64,000 nucleotides of DNA, from assembly GCA_947470895.1 (NCBI GenBank), contig CANIVF010000005.1, positions 1 to 64,000 of the forward strand, read 5' to 3'. Under the pieces are notes generated by a model, which was not told where the DNA came from, did no database searches, and saw only the letters and a program-made list of their open reading frames with translations. The DNA comes from Bacteroidota bacterium. GTDB taxonomy: Bacteria; Bacteroidota; Bacteroidia; Cytophagales; Cyclobacteriaceae. Position 1 is the stretch's first letter; the number at the start of each line of letters is the position of its first letter. Positions 52,881-61,873 of this stretch are shown one piece after another. The position numbers and the translations under genes are program-made.

Positions 52881-55583
52881 ATGAAGAATTTTATACTTGT
52901 AACCGCGCTTTCTCTTTTTTGCATAGGTGCTTTGCACGCTCAATTCAGAAGCAGCAAAGGCCAAACCCAGTCCTCGACAGATGCGGTACTTAACTATGCA
53001 TCCCCGCAAGAATATATCATCGCGGGCTTGGAGGTTACCGGACTCAATGTGTTGGATAAAAGCGCTATGATTTCACTTACCGGTCTAAAGATTGGAGATA
53101 AAATAAAAATACCGGGAGATGCTATTGCCGGTGCCATACGAAAACTCTGGAAACATGGCCTAATAGGAGATGCCATCATTCTGGTACAGAAAATAGAAGG
53201 GACCAATGTTTTTTTAGAAGTCAGGTTAGCTGAACGCCCACGCCTTACCGAATTTTATTTTGTTGGTATAAGCAAATCTCGCCAAACTTCATTGAAAGAA
53301 GACTTAAGTCTGATAAAAGGAAAGATTGTAAATGATGCCACGATTCGAAACGCAGAACTAAGTGTTAAAAAACACTTCGTAAAGAAAGGGTTTTTAAACA
53401 CCGTGGTAAAGATTGTACAGGAATTTGACACCGTGAGCCGTGGCGGTGTGAAGTTACGGATAGATGTTGATCTGAAGTCGAAAGTGCGGATTAACGAAGT
53501 TCAGATTGTGGGTAATCAGGATGTTGAAGATGCCAAGCTCAAAAGTAAGTTAAAGAAAACCAAAGAGCATGCGCGGATAAATATCCACAGAGTTATCTTA
53601 GGCGAGGCTCTTAGATTCAGACCAAGAAAATTGAAACCTGTACTGGAGGCAAGTCGCTCGGTAAGTTCACTCGATGTAAAAGAATTTATTAATAAGAATA
53701 TTAAACTGAATATTTTTAGCGGATCAAAATTTATCAAATCTGAATACGAAGAAGATAAGCAGAAATTGATTGAGTACTATAACTCGCAAGGTTATCGTGA
53801 TGCAGAGATCATTTCCGATTCAATCGTTCGCTATGATGACAAAAACATTAATGTAATTATCAATGTTTATGAAGGGAGAAAGTACTACTTCCGCAATATT
53901 AATTGGGTAGGTAATTACATTCACAGCACCAATACACTGAATAAAATTCTGGACATCAATAAAGGAGATGTTTATAACAATGAGCTACTTGTTAAAAAAA
54001 CCACGTTCAATCCAAAGGGTGCCGATATCAGTGGCCTCTACATGGATGATGGTTATTTATTTTTTAGTGTAGTACCCATAGAGGTGGCCGTATCCGGGGA
54101 CTCTATTGATATTGAGATGCGTGTGCGTGAAGGAAATCAGGCCACGATTGATGAGGTAATTATCAGTGGTAATGAGAGAACCAATGATCACGTAATTCGT
54201 AGAGAGCTCAGCACTATACCAGGTCAAAAATTCAGAAGATCGGATTTGATCAGAACCCAACAGCAATTAGGGCAAATGGGATATTTTAATGCACAAAAAA
54301 TTGAGCAAGATATTCGCCCCGATCCTTCTGATGGAACAGTGGATATAGAGTGGAAAGTAGAAGAGCAATCGAACGATCAAATTGAATTATCAGGAGGTTG
54401 GGGTGGATACTATGGATTTGTTGGTACGGTCGGACTTTCTTTCAATAACTTCTCGATGCGCAATGTTCCAAACTTTAAAAAATGGAAACCACTTCCTGTT
54501 GGTGATGGACAAAGACTATCGTTGCGCGCGCAAGCCAATGGTAAATCCTTCCAGAGCTATAGTCTTTCCTTCACCGAACCTTGGTTGGGAGGCAGAAAAC
54601 CGAACTCACTTACGGTTAGTTTAAATAAATCCATTTCAAGATTGGCTAACCAAAGCTATGAGTTCACCGATCAAACATCTTTAAAGCAAGGTGGCATTAC
54701 AATCGGGTTAGGGCGCAGATTGGAGTGGCCCGACAACTACTTTGTACTTACTCATTCACTATCATTTCTGGTTTACAAATACAGTAACTATTTCAATTCG
54801 CCAGTATTGCCTACGGTTGGTAGAACCAAGGAGATCATGTTAAATACAACACTTTCCCGCAACAGTATTGATAATCCAATGTATCCATCTGCGGGTTCAA
54901 CGATATCACTTAGTTTAAGTCTAACACCTCCTTATTCTTTATGGCGCGATCCAAGTTATTTATCAGATAAAGATAGAAGGTACGAGTGGACAGAATTGCA
55001 TAAGTGGATGTTTGACTTTAAATACTATTTGAAATTAATAGGAAGCGATAAACCAGATGGCCGTAGCCTCGTTTTGGAAACAAAGGCCCATTTCGGATTC
55101 ATAGGTACCTATAATAGTAATTTAGGCCCTGGTCCCTTTCAGCGATTCGTAATGGGAGGCGATGGTTTAGCTGGAGGATTTAATTCATTTGTGTTAGGGC
55201 AGGAAATCATTGGCCTAAGAGGTTATCCTAATAACCAAGTGACACCACCTCTTTATTCTAAGCGTGGCACACAGCAGTCTCCTGGAATTGAAGGTGGAAT
55301 TGCATACAATAAATTTGGAATGGAGCTTCGTTATCCTGTATCTACCAGCCAATCGGCAACTATCTATGGGTTCTTGTTCACTGAAGCCGGTAATAACTGG
55401 AACAATTACCAGGAGCATAATCCCTTCAAATTGTATAAGTCGGCAGGGGTTGGTGCGAGAATATTTATGCCAGCATTCGGTTTAATTGGACTTAACTGGG
55501 CTTATGGATTTGACACATTACCTTTCGCAACAAAGATAAGTGGCTCACAATTCCACTTCACTATAGGTCAGCAAATCAGATAG
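52881..55583 (+). CDS. bamA: Outer membrane protein assembly factor BamA
   Basis: A 900-residue protein that inserts barrel proteins in the outer membrane. A signal peptide (residues 1-20, ending GALHAQ) leads into five POTRA-type domains. Recognisable pieces include YIIAGLEVTGLNVLDKSAMI, RINEVQIVGNQDVEDAKLKS and TIDEVIISGNERTNDHVIRR. The Omp85 barrel starts near residue 500 (SGGWGGYYGFVGTVGLSFNN), with IIGLRGYPNNQVTPP in the conserved barrel segment and FHFTIGQQIR at the end. It is longer than proteobacterial BamA (about 800), as is normal for Bacteroidota. The first Skp-like gene starts 3 nt after the stop. Confidence 0.96.
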   Translation: MKNFILVTALSLFCIGALHAQFRSSKGQTQSSTDAVLNYASPQEYIIAGLEVTGLNVLDKSAMISLTGLKIGDKIKIPGDAIAGAIRKLWKHGLIGDAIILVQKIEGTNVFLEVRLAERPRLTEFYFVGISKSRQTSLKEDLSLIKGKIVNDATIRNAELSVKKHFVKKGFLNTVVKIVQEFDTVSRGGVKLRIDVDLKSKVRINEVQIVGNQDVEDAKLKSKLKKTKEHARINIHRVILGEALRFRPRKLKPVLEASRSVSSLDVKEFINKNIKLNIFSGSKFIKSEYEEDKQKLIEYYNSQGYRDAEIISDSIVRYDDKNINVIINVYEGRKYYFRNINWVGNYIHSTNTLNKILDINKGDVYNNELLVKKTTFNPKGADISGLYMDDGYLFFSVVPIEVAVSGDSIDIEMRVREGNQATIDEVIISGNERTNDHVIRRELSTIPGQKFRRSDLIRTQQQLGQMGYFNAQKIEQDIRPDPSDGTVDIEWKVEEQSNDQIELSGGWGGYYGFVGTVGLSFNNFSMRNVPNFKKWKPLPVGDGQRLSLRAQANGKSFQSYSLSFTEPWLGGRKPNSLTVSLNKSISRLANQSYEFTDQTSLKQGGITIGLGRRLEWPDNYFVLTHSLSFLVYKYSNYFNSPVLPTVGRTKEIMLNTTLSRNSIDNPMYPSAGSTISLSLSLTPPYSLWRDPSYLSDKDRRYEWTELHKWMFDFKYYLKLIGSDKPDGRSLVLETKAHFGFIGTYNSNLGPGPFQRFVMGGDGLAGGFNSFVLGQEIIGLRGYPNNQVTPPLYSKRGTQQSPGIEGGIAYNKFGMELRYPVSTSQSATIYGFLFTEAGNNWNNYQEHNPFKLYKSAGVGARIFMPAFGLIGLNWAYGFDTLPFATKISGSQFHFTIGQQIR

Positions 55584-55586
55584 AAA

Positions 55587-56120
55587 ATGCGTTTTTTTGC
55601 CACGATAATATTCTTTCTAGTTTTCGGCCTGAATTTTGTCTCTGCACAGAAGTTCGGATACTTTGATTCTGACTTTGTGCTAAGCAAGATGCCAGAATAC
55701 AATAAAGCTCAGGGCGAGATAGATCAGTTGTCGAATGCATGGCAAAAAGAGATTGAAGACATGCAATTGAAAGTAGATGAACTTTATCGTACCTATCAGG
55801 CAGAACAAGTATTGCTGACAGAAGAGATGAAACAGGAAAGATTAGAGACGATTAAAAAAAAGGAGACAGAGTTGAAGGATTATCAGAAGAAAGTATTTGG
55901 GTTTGGCGGGTTGTTTTTTTTGAAAAAACAGGAATTGATTAAACCTTTGCAGGACAAGATTTTTGATGCGGTGGAAAAGGTAGCAAAAGCAAATCGTTTG
56001 GCTTTTGTGTTTGATAAAGCGGCCGAGTTAGTGATTGTTTACACAGACCCTCGTCATGATTACACCGATTTTATTTTAGAAGAATTAGGATTAGGAGACC
56101 CCAACGATAAAGTCAAATAA
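55587..56120 (+). CDS. OmpH/Skp-family periplasmic chaperone, first copy
   Basis: A 177-residue protein with a signal peptide (residues 1-21, ending NFVSAQ). FGYFDSDFVLSKMPEYNKAQ is the Skp-type opening and is followed by a long charged coiled-coil (QKEIEDMQLKVDELYRTYQA to KKKETELKDYQKKVFGFGG). The C-terminal DKIFDAVEKVAKANRLAFVF and ILEELGL end is typical. Skp binds unfolded outer-membrane proteins in the periplasm and hands them to BamA. It starts 3 nt after bamA, so the coupling fits that role. Confidence 0.93.
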   Translation: MRFFATIIFFLVFGLNFVSAQKFGYFDSDFVLSKMPEYNKAQGEIDQLSNAWQKEIEDMQLKVDELYRTYQAEQVLLTEEMKQERLETIKKKETELKDYQKKVFGFGGLFFLKKQELIKPLQDKIFDAVEKVAKANRLAFVFDKAAELVIVYTDPRHDYTDFILEELGLGDPNDKVK

Positions 56121-56144
56121 ATTAAACAACTAACGTGAATTGAA

Positions 56145-56696
56145 ATGAGAACAGTTTTTTTACTTCTTTTTTGTGTATTTGCAGTAAGTGCACAAGCCCA
56201 GGAAACACAGAAGATTGGCTATGCCGATTGGGAATACATTTTTAGTCAGCTGCCTGAATTCAAGCAAATTGATAATGAGCTAAAAACACATGGCACACAA
56301 CTTGAAAATCAGTTGAAAGCGAAATATTCTGATTATGAAGCAAAGGTGAAGGCGTATCAAGGTATTCCTGCGACTACACCTGATGCTATTAAAGCGGATA
56401 AGGAACGAGAGCTTGCTGGTTTACAGGAAAGCATTCAAAAGTTTCAGCAAGACGCACAAACGTCATTGCAAAATAAACAAACTGCTTTGATGGATCCTGT
56501 TTTCAAAAAAGTGGGAAAGGCAATTGAAGATGTCGCAAAAGAAAATGGCTTTGCTTTCATCATGGCTCCACAGGTTGTGGGCGGTGGAGATATTCTGTTG
56601 TACAGCGATGAAAAGTATAATATCTCAAATCTTGTATTGAAGAAGTTGGGTGTAACCCCTCAACCGGTTCCGGCTACACCTGCCATAAAGAAGTAA
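56145..56696 (+). CDS. OmpH/Skp-family periplasmic chaperone, second copy
   Basis: A 183-residue protein with a signal peptide (residues 1-18, ending VSAQAQ). It has the same plan as the previous gene: IGYADWEYIFSQLPEFKQID, a coiled-coil (KELAG-type segments AKYSDYEAKVKAYQGI and ERELAGLQESIQKFQQDAQT), then DVAKENGFAFIMAPQ and a Pro-rich tail. Two tandem Skp-like genes after bamA are normal in Bacteroidota. The second copy could form homotrimers or mixed trimers with the first. A strong terminator follows. Confidence 0.93.
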   Translation: MRTVFLLLFCVFAVSAQAQETQKIGYADWEYIFSQLPEFKQIDNELKTHGTQLENQLKAKYSDYEAKVKAYQGIPATTPDAIKADKERELAGLQESIQKFQQDAQTSLQNKQTALMDPVFKKVGKAIEDVAKENGFAFIMAPQVVGGGDILLYSDEKYNISNLVLKKLGVTPQPVPATPAIKK

Positions 56697-56716
56697 TATT
56701 TCAGTATTGTAGACGT

Positions 56717-56748
56717 AAAAGCCCTGCGAATACAGGGCTTTTTTATTT
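56717..56748. terminator. Bidirectional intrinsic terminator between skp and uvrA
   Basis: AAAAGCCCTG (56717-56726) pairs with CAGGGCTTTT (56733-56742) over 10 bp with a 6-nt loop. A T-rich tail follows on the plus strand and an A-run precedes. The uvrA stop codon is at 56743-56745, so the hairpin also ends the minus-strand transcript. Confidence 0.9.
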
Positions 56749-59619
56749 TACGTTTAGTTTTAAACGCAAATATTCGGCTGTATATCCTTTACCTTTCCTA
56801 ACCATTTCTTCAGGGGTGCCTTCAAATAGGAGATTGCCACCCTTTTTCTCACCACCTTCAGGCCCAAGGTCAATAATCCAGTCAGCACATTTAATCACTT
56901 CAAGGTTGTGTTCAATTACAATGACTGTGTGACTTTGATCAACCAACGCGTTGATCGCCTTGAGTAGTTTAGATATATCGTGAAAGTGAAGACCTGTAGT
57001 TGGCTCATCAAAGATGAACAAGATGTTATTTTGATTATCTGAATTATTCTTGCCCAGGAACGAGGCGAGCTTTACCCGTTGTGCTTCTCCTCCTGAAAGT
57101 GAGTTAGAAGATTGGCCCAGTTTTACATAGCCAAGACCTACTTCAAACAAGGGGAGTATTTTTTCATACACCGGTTTTTTGTTCCTGAAAAACTCAAGGC
57201 CATCTTCCACAGTCATGTCCAGCACATCGAAAATATTTTTTCCTTTATGCTCTACCTCCAAAACTTCTTGTTTGAAGCGCTTTCCATGACAGCTTTCGCA
57301 CTTCAAATAGATGTCGGCCATAAACTGCATCTCAACCTTTATCTCACCTTCTCCTTCACAAGTGTCACATCTTCCTCCCTCCACATTAAAGGAAAAATGT
57401 GAAGGTTTATAACCCCGTTTTTTACTGATTGGTTGCTCGGAATAGAGTGTGCGTATCGCATCATAAGCTTTAACATAGCTGATGGGATTTGAACGCGAAG
57501 ATTTCCCAATCGGGTTTTGATCTACAAACTCGACTTGCGTGATTTTAGTTACATCACCTTCAAGCCGATCATATTTACCTGGAGTTTCAGAAACAGATCC
57601 GCTTAAGCGGCCTAATGCAGGATAAAGTATTTTCTTTATCAATGTAGATTTTCCTGAACCACTTACACCGGTAACCACCGTGAGTGCACCTAACGGGAAT
57701 TTTACTGTTAAATTCTTCAGATTGTTTTCGCGAGCGCCAGTGACCGTTACAGAATCCTTCCATTTTCTTCTGATCGTTGGCACGGAGATCTTTTCAACTC
57801 CCGTTAGGTAATTGGTGGTGTGCGATTTGATCTTTTGATTAAGGTCATTTTGAGTGCCTTGAAAAATCAATTCTCCTCCATGCGAACCTGCATCAGGCCC
57901 AATGTCAATGATCTGATCAGCGGCTCGCATAATTTCCTCTTCATGCTCTACTACAATAACGGTGTTTCCTAAGTCCCGTAAGGACTTTAAAACCTCGATC
58001 ATACGAGCCGTGTCGCGCGGGTGTAACCCGATACTGGGTTCATCCATGATGTACATGGACCCCACCAAGGCACTACCCAATGATGTGGCCAGTTTTATAC
58101 GTTGAAACTCCCCACCGGATAAAGTTGATGTAACCCGGTTTAGCGTTAGATAACCTAACCCTACTTTCGTCATATATTCCAGGCGGGATTTGATTTCGGT
58201 AAGGATGCGTTCAGAAACTTTTTCTTCATATACAGGAAGTTTTAGTTTTTCGAAAAAAGCCAATGTGTCTTCAATTGGCATCAATACTAAATCGGTGATG
58301 GATGTATCTGCAATTTTTACATAGGCTGCATCTTTTCTCAATTTAGTTCCGCGGCAATCGGGACACGTAGTGCGTCCTCGATAGCGCGATAGCATGACAC
58401 GATATTGTATTTTATGAGTTTTTGATTCCAGGTATTTGAAGAAAGCATGAATTCCTTCGAAATATTGGTTCCCATTCCAAAGTAAGTCGCGTTCTTTTTG
58501 GGAGAGCTCTCCATAAGCTCTGTGGATTGGGAAATCGAACTTGATTCCGTTTTTGATTAATGGCTTCGCCCACTCACTCATTACCTCACCTCGCCATGGG
58601 GCTACAGCACCTTCAAAGACAGAAAAACTTTTATCGGGGATCACCAGATCTTCATCAATGCCTAAGATCTTGCCAAATCCTTCGCAGGTATGACAGGCCC
58701 CAAAAGGATTATTGAAACTGAAGAGGTTGATGGAGGGTTCTGTAAAGGTGATTCCATCTAATTCAAAACGATCTGAGAAATGCGTTTTCTGGTTTTCGGA
58801 ATAGATAAGACAATCACCATGACCTTCAAAAAAAGCAGTCTGAACAGAATCTGATAAGCGGAAAGTAAGATCTTCATCATCAGCATTAACTACAGCACGA
58901 TCGATTAATACTTCAAACTCTCCTTCATTTATTTTTGATGCCTTAACTGTTTTTTTCTTTTTAGCTGTTTCTTTTGCTTCATCGGTAGGTGCTAGGGTAG
59001 GATTTACGATTTCTTCAATGAATTTGACTTCACCATTAACCAGAATCCGCGCAAAGCCTTTGCTCAACAAGAGATTTAACTCATCTTCTAACTTTCTACC
59101 CTTCGAAATTTTCAAAGGAGTGGCAACCATTACCCGGGTGCCTTCCTTATACTTATTAATGAAGTCAATTACATCCGATACGGTGTCGCGCTTTACTTCT
59201 TTGCCACTGATTGGTGAAGATGTAGTTCCAATTCGGGCGAACAACAACTTGAGATAGTCATAGATTTCTGTGGTGGTGCCTACGGTAGACCGCGGATTAC
59301 GTGTGTTCACCTTTTGTTCAATGGCAATAGCTGGAGAAACTCCTTTAATGTAATCCACTTCTGGCTTCTCCATTCTACCTAAGAACTGACGCGCATACGA
59401 ACTAAGGCTTTCGACATACATGCGCTGCCCCTCAGCAAAGAGCGTATCAAATGCCAGCGATGATTTTCCCGAACCAGACAAACCGGTGATGACTACCAGT
59501 TTATTTCGTGGTATGGCAACGCTAAGGTTTTTAAGATTATTGACTCTGGCCCTTTTGATAATGATAAACTCTTTTGGGTCGAGATCGTCTAAATGGGAAT
59601 CGTTCGGAATTGGAAGCAT
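56743..59619 (-). CDS. uvrA: Excinuclease ABC subunit A
   Basis: A 958-residue nucleotide-excision-repair protein that finds DNA damage with UvrB. Two ABC ATPase modules carry Walker [15 protein letters not shown] and [13 protein letters not shown], signatures [12 protein letters not shown] and [12 protein letters not shown], and zinc-finger segments [24 protein letters not shown] and CESCHGKR. I chose the ATG at 59619 ([20 protein letters not shown]). A longer frame to 59745 would add 42 residues that do not resemble UvrA and runs into the terminator of the upstream gene. A Lys-rich linker ([20 protein letters not shown]) around residue 225 is longer than in E. coli. Confidence 0.95.
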   Translation of the reverse strand: MLPIPNDSHLDDLDPKEFIIIKRARVNNLKNLSVAIPRNKLVVITGLSGSGKSSLAFDTLFAEGQRMYVESLSSYARQFLGRMEKPEVDYIKGVSPAIAIEQKVNTRNPRSTVGTTTEIYDYLKLLFARIGTTSSPISGKEVKRDTVSDVIDFINKYKEGTRVMVATPLKISKGRKLEDELNLLLSKGFARILVNGEVKFIEEIVNPTLAPTDEAKETAKKKKTVKASKINEGEFEVLIDRAVVNADDEDLTFRLSDSVQTAFFEGHGDCLIYSENQKTHFSDRFELDGITFTEPSINLFSFNNPFGACHTCEGFGKILGIDEDLVIPDKSFSVFEGAVAPWRGEVMSEWAKPLIKNGIKFDFPIHRAYGELSQKERDLLWNGNQYFEGIHAFFKYLESKTHKIQYRVMLSRYRGRTTCPDCRGTKLRKDAAYVKIADTSITDLVLMPIEDTLAFFEKLKLPVYEEKVSERILTEIKSRLEYMTKVGLGYLTLNRVTSTLSGGEFQRIKLATSLGSALVGSMYIMDEPSIGLHPRDTARMIEVLKSLRDLGNTVIVVEHEEEIMRAADQIIDIGPDAGSHGGELIFQGTQNDLNQKIKSHTTNYLTGVEKISVPTIRRKWKDSVTVTGARENNLKNLTVKFPLGALTVVTGVSGSGKSTLIKKILYPALGRLSGSVSETPGKYDRLEGDVTKITQVEFVDQNPIGKSSRSNPISYVKAYDAIRTLYSEQPISKKRGYKPSHFSFNVEGGRCDTCEGEGEIKVEMQFMADIYLKCESCHGKRFKQEVLEVEHKGKNIFDVLDMTVEDGLEFFRNKKPVYEKILPLFEVGLGYVKLGQSSNSLSGGEAQRVKLASFLGKNNSDNQNNILFIFDEPTTGLHFHDISKLLKAINALVDQSHTVIVIEHNLEVIKCADWIIDLGPEGGEKKGGNLLFEGTPEEMVRKGKGYTAEYLRLKLNVK

Positions 59620-59700
59620 GGGAAACGGCAAAAATAGAAAATAGGAACGCGTTGTCCTACTCGGTATTAAAACACCATGGTGTGTTATATCTAAGGCGGA

Positions 59701-59733
59701 TAAAACAAAAACACCAACCGTGTGGATGGTGTT
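59701..59733 (-). terminator. Intrinsic terminator of the acidic-tailed small protein gene
   Basis: On the minus strand, AACACCA pairs with TGGTGTT (59710-59716 and 59727-59733) and is followed by TTTGTTTTAT. It lies 24 nt after the stop at 59757 and before uvrA on the same strand, so uvrA must have its own promoter downstream of it. Confidence 0.7.
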
Positions 59734-59756
59734 CGCATAAGACAAAAAAAAATATA

Positions 59757-60125
59757 TTAATTATCGAAGTCTGGATCGTAGCTGGCTTCTTTGCCACCTT
59801 CGTCACTATCACTATCAAAGTCTCCACTGTTATCAAAATCATCATCTTCGGCTGGCGTGCGCGCATCATCATCGCCATCGAATTCCTGCTTTTTGCTGGA
59901 CTCCACATCATACCCACCATCACTATTTTTAGTTGCTGGTACTTTCACCAAGTACACAGAGTCGTACGTTTCAAGCGGGAACACGAAGATCGGTTCTTTT
60001 TTTGCGTTGGAAATTCTCGTAATGCTGGACTCATAACCATTTGGGTATTGCTCTCGCAACAAATCCTTTAGGTCTTCACTCAGATTCTCCAGACTTTTGA
60101 TTACTCTTTTTTTTGCTACTGCCAT
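59757..60125 (-). CDS. Small protein with highly acidic C-terminal tail
   Basis: A 122-residue protein. The first 75 residues look folded: AVAKKRVIKSLENLSEDLKD and PIFVFPLETYDSVYLVKVPA. The last 45 are almost wholly acidic (EFDGDDDARTPAEDDDFDNS, then FDSDSDEGG). A basic N-terminal start with a folded middle and acidic tail is a pattern I associate with an uncharacterised Bacteroidota family, but no name is known to me. It precedes uvrA on the same strand with a terminator between them, and is divergent from the sigma factor. I chose the ATG at 60125 over an upstream TTG. Confidence 0.7.
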   Translation of the reverse strand: MAVAKKRVIKSLENLSEDLKDLLREQYPNGYESSITRISNAKKEPIFVFPLETYDSVYLVKVPATKNSDGGYDVESSKKQEFDGDDDARTPAEDDDFDNSGDFDSDSDEGGKEASYDPDFDN

Positions 60126-60292
60126 GGTTTTTAAAATCGGGCTCAAATAGCATAAGAAATTATGTAGGAGGCAAGAATTATTTTAAAAATTTTTGTGCTT
60201 TCGAAGAATATTTCTACTTTTCAATTCACAAACATTCCATTTAACCCACATACTATCGAGCCAGACATCTACGTTACCTAAACGAAAGAAAG

Positions 60293-60946
60293 ATGATTGA
60301 CAGAAGATTCAGCGACAGCCAATTGGTTACGCTCTATCAAACCGGTAACGAAGAAGCCTTCGGCATGCTACTTCAGAGACACAAATCCCGTATTTATACG
60401 GCTATTTACATGATTGTAAAAGATCGTTATGAGGCTGAAGATCTGCTTCAGGATACCTTTATCAAGGCGGTGAATACCATCAAAAGTGGTCGGTATAATG
60501 AAGAAGGTAAATTTTTGCCTTGGATTAGTCGCATTGCTCACAACCTTGCCATTGACCGCTTTCGCAGAAATAAGCGCTACCCACAGGTGGTGTTGGAAGA
60601 TGGTAGTAGGGTTTTTGATTCCATGCAGTTTTCAGAAGAGTCGTCTGAATCAAAGCAACTTATTCGCGACACCAGATCACGACTTCGGGATTTGATCAAA
60701 GAATTGCCGGAGGAACAAAAGCAGGTATTGATCATGCGCCATTACCTGGAAATGAGTTTTCAGGAAATAGCGGATCGTTCTGGAGTAAGTATCAATACGG
60801 CATTGGGCAGAATGCGTTATGCCTTGATCAACCTTAGAAAGAGAATGAATAAAAATAATATTGCCTATGATAAAGACCTTTACCCAAAACGATCTGATCA
60901 GGTTTCTATACCACGAGACTTCGGAGAAGGAGACCAGGGAGATTAA
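60293..60946 (+). CDS. RNA polymerase sigma factor, sigma-70 family (ECF-type)
   Basis: A 217-residue sigma factor. Region 2 (about residues 10-95) has LVTLYQTGNEEAFGMLLQRH, YEAEDLLQDTFIKAVN and the -10 recognition helix FLPWISRIAHNLAIDRFRRN. Region 4 (about 130-185) has LPEEQKQVLIMRHYLEMSFQ and GVSINTALGRMRYALINLRK. It lacks region 1.1 and 3, as in ECF sigma factors. The last 80 nt overlap the start of a small acidic gene in another frame. That pair may be a sigma/anti-sigma unit. Confidence 0.93.
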   Translation: MIDRRFSDSQLVTLYQTGNEEAFGMLLQRHKSRIYTAIYMIVKDRYEAEDLLQDTFIKAVNTIKSGRYNEEGKFLPWISRIAHNLAIDRFRRNKRYPQVVLEDGSRVFDSMQFSEESSESKQLIRDTRSRLRDLIKELPEEQKQVLIMRHYLEMSFQEIADRSGVSINTALGRMRYALINLRKRMNKNNIAYDKDLYPKRSDQVSIPRDFGEGDQGD

Positions 60947-61094
60947 CCGAGCACTTCTTTGTGACAGCGAACTGCAGGCTCAGTATAACGAATTGAATTC
61001 TGTTCGTCACGAACTAGAGTCAACGCTCCTCGAGCCATCAGCCGAATCTGTTCAGAATATTCTTCATTACTCATGTAGTATGCAGGAGAAATAG
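60867..61094 (+). CDS. Small protein overlapping the sigma factor; putative anti-sigma-like partner
   Basis: A 75-residue protein starting at the ATG at 60867, in a different frame from the sigma gene that it overlaps by 80 nt. It is helical and acidic: IKTFTQNDLIRFLYHETSEK, ETREINRALLCDSELQAQYN and ELNSVRHELESTLLEPSAES. The layout resembles the N-terminal helical domain of anti-sigma factors (zinc-less, ASD-like), but it is short and has no membrane segment. I recall the same pairing in other Bacteroidota. Anti-sigma activity is inferred from position only. Confidence 0.65.
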   Translation: MIKTFTQNDLIRFLYHETSEKETREINRALLCDSELQAQYNELNSVRHELESTLLEPSAESVQNILHYSCSMQEK

Positions 61095-61117
61095 TCTCAG
61101 CTTCTTAGCCTTTTATA

Positions 61118-61160
61118 AAACAAATAAGGTCTTCCCCAAAGGGAAGACCTTATTTGTTTT
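61118..61160. terminator. Long bidirectional terminator hairpin
   Basis: A perfect 19-bp stem (61118-61136 with 61141-61159) around the 4-nt loop CAAA, with A- and T-rich outer ends. It lies between the small sigma-linked gene and the convergent DUF1080 gene and can end both transcripts. Confidence 0.9.
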
Positions 61161-61174
61161 ATAGTCAATTTTGT

Positions 61175-61768
61175 TTACAGTGTTTTGATTCGGATATTCT
61201 TCCATCTCACTTTAACACCACCACCATCATGAATTTGGAGCGCAATTTTACCTGAACTAGAACCAATCTTTTCGTCCGTCAGCGTGATCATCTCGGTGCC
61301 GTTAAGCCAAGTGGTAACAGTGTTTCCTTTCACCATTACTTTCATTTCATTCCAATCATTTTCAATAAGCACTTTTTCTTTGTCGGCCGTTGGTTGAATG
61401 AGCCAACCTCTTCCATAAGATTCATATATACCGCCACTGTGCAAATTTATAGGTGCCACCTCAGCCTGCCAGCCGTTTATTACAATTCCTTCTATTTGTG
61501 AATGAAAGAAAACACCACTATTGCCATTTGACTCCTGTTTAAACATTAATGTGAGTTCAAAGTCTTTGAATTCTTTGTCTGTTGCTAGATATCCGTATTG
61601 TTTATCGGGTCCGCTTTCACAGATGAGTTCCCCTTTACTGACATACCATTTTTCGGTGCCATGAATTTTCCAGCCCTTAAGGTCCTTTCCATTGAATAAT
61701 TTTTCAGGTTTTTGACTAAAGCCCATTTGGGCACAGGTTAGAAGAACAAGAAATGGGATGAATTTCAT
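61175..61768 (-). CDS. DUF1080 (3-keto-disaccharide hydrolase) family secreted protein
   Basis: A 197-residue protein with a signal peptide (residues 1-18, MKFIPFLVLLTCAQMGFSQ). The DUF1080 jelly-roll follows: EKLFNGKDLKGWKIHGTEKW, FKDFELTLMFKQESNGNSGV, then FFHSQIEG and ALQIHDGGGVKVRWKNIRIK. Members include 3-keto-disaccharide hydrolases and carbohydrate-binding folds, but most are unassigned. I chose the ATG at 61768, since an upstream ATG adds 15 hydrophobic residues that break the signal pattern. No sugar-utilisation genes lie beside it. Confidence 0.9.
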   Translation of the reverse strand: MKFIPFLVLLTCAQMGFSQKPEKLFNGKDLKGWKIHGTEKWYVSKGELICESGPDKQYGYLATDKEFKDFELTLMFKQESNGNSGVFFHSQIEGIVINGWQAEVAPINLHSGGIYESYGRGWLIQPTADKEKVLIENDWNEMKVMVKGNTVTTWLNGTEMITLTDEKIGSSSGKIALQIHDGGGVKVRWKNIRIKTL

Positions 61769-61873
61769 AATTAGAAAATTTGATGTTTTCAAAAGTAACA
61801 AATAATAGAACATGCCAAGTAAAAAGCTTTATCGTATTGAGGTGATCCACACTTGGTTTTCTTTCTTTGCACC

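Noticed and set aside
59620-59745. Longer N-terminus for UvrA
   Set aside because: The extra 42 residues do not resemble UvrA and the extension crosses the terminator of the upstream gene.
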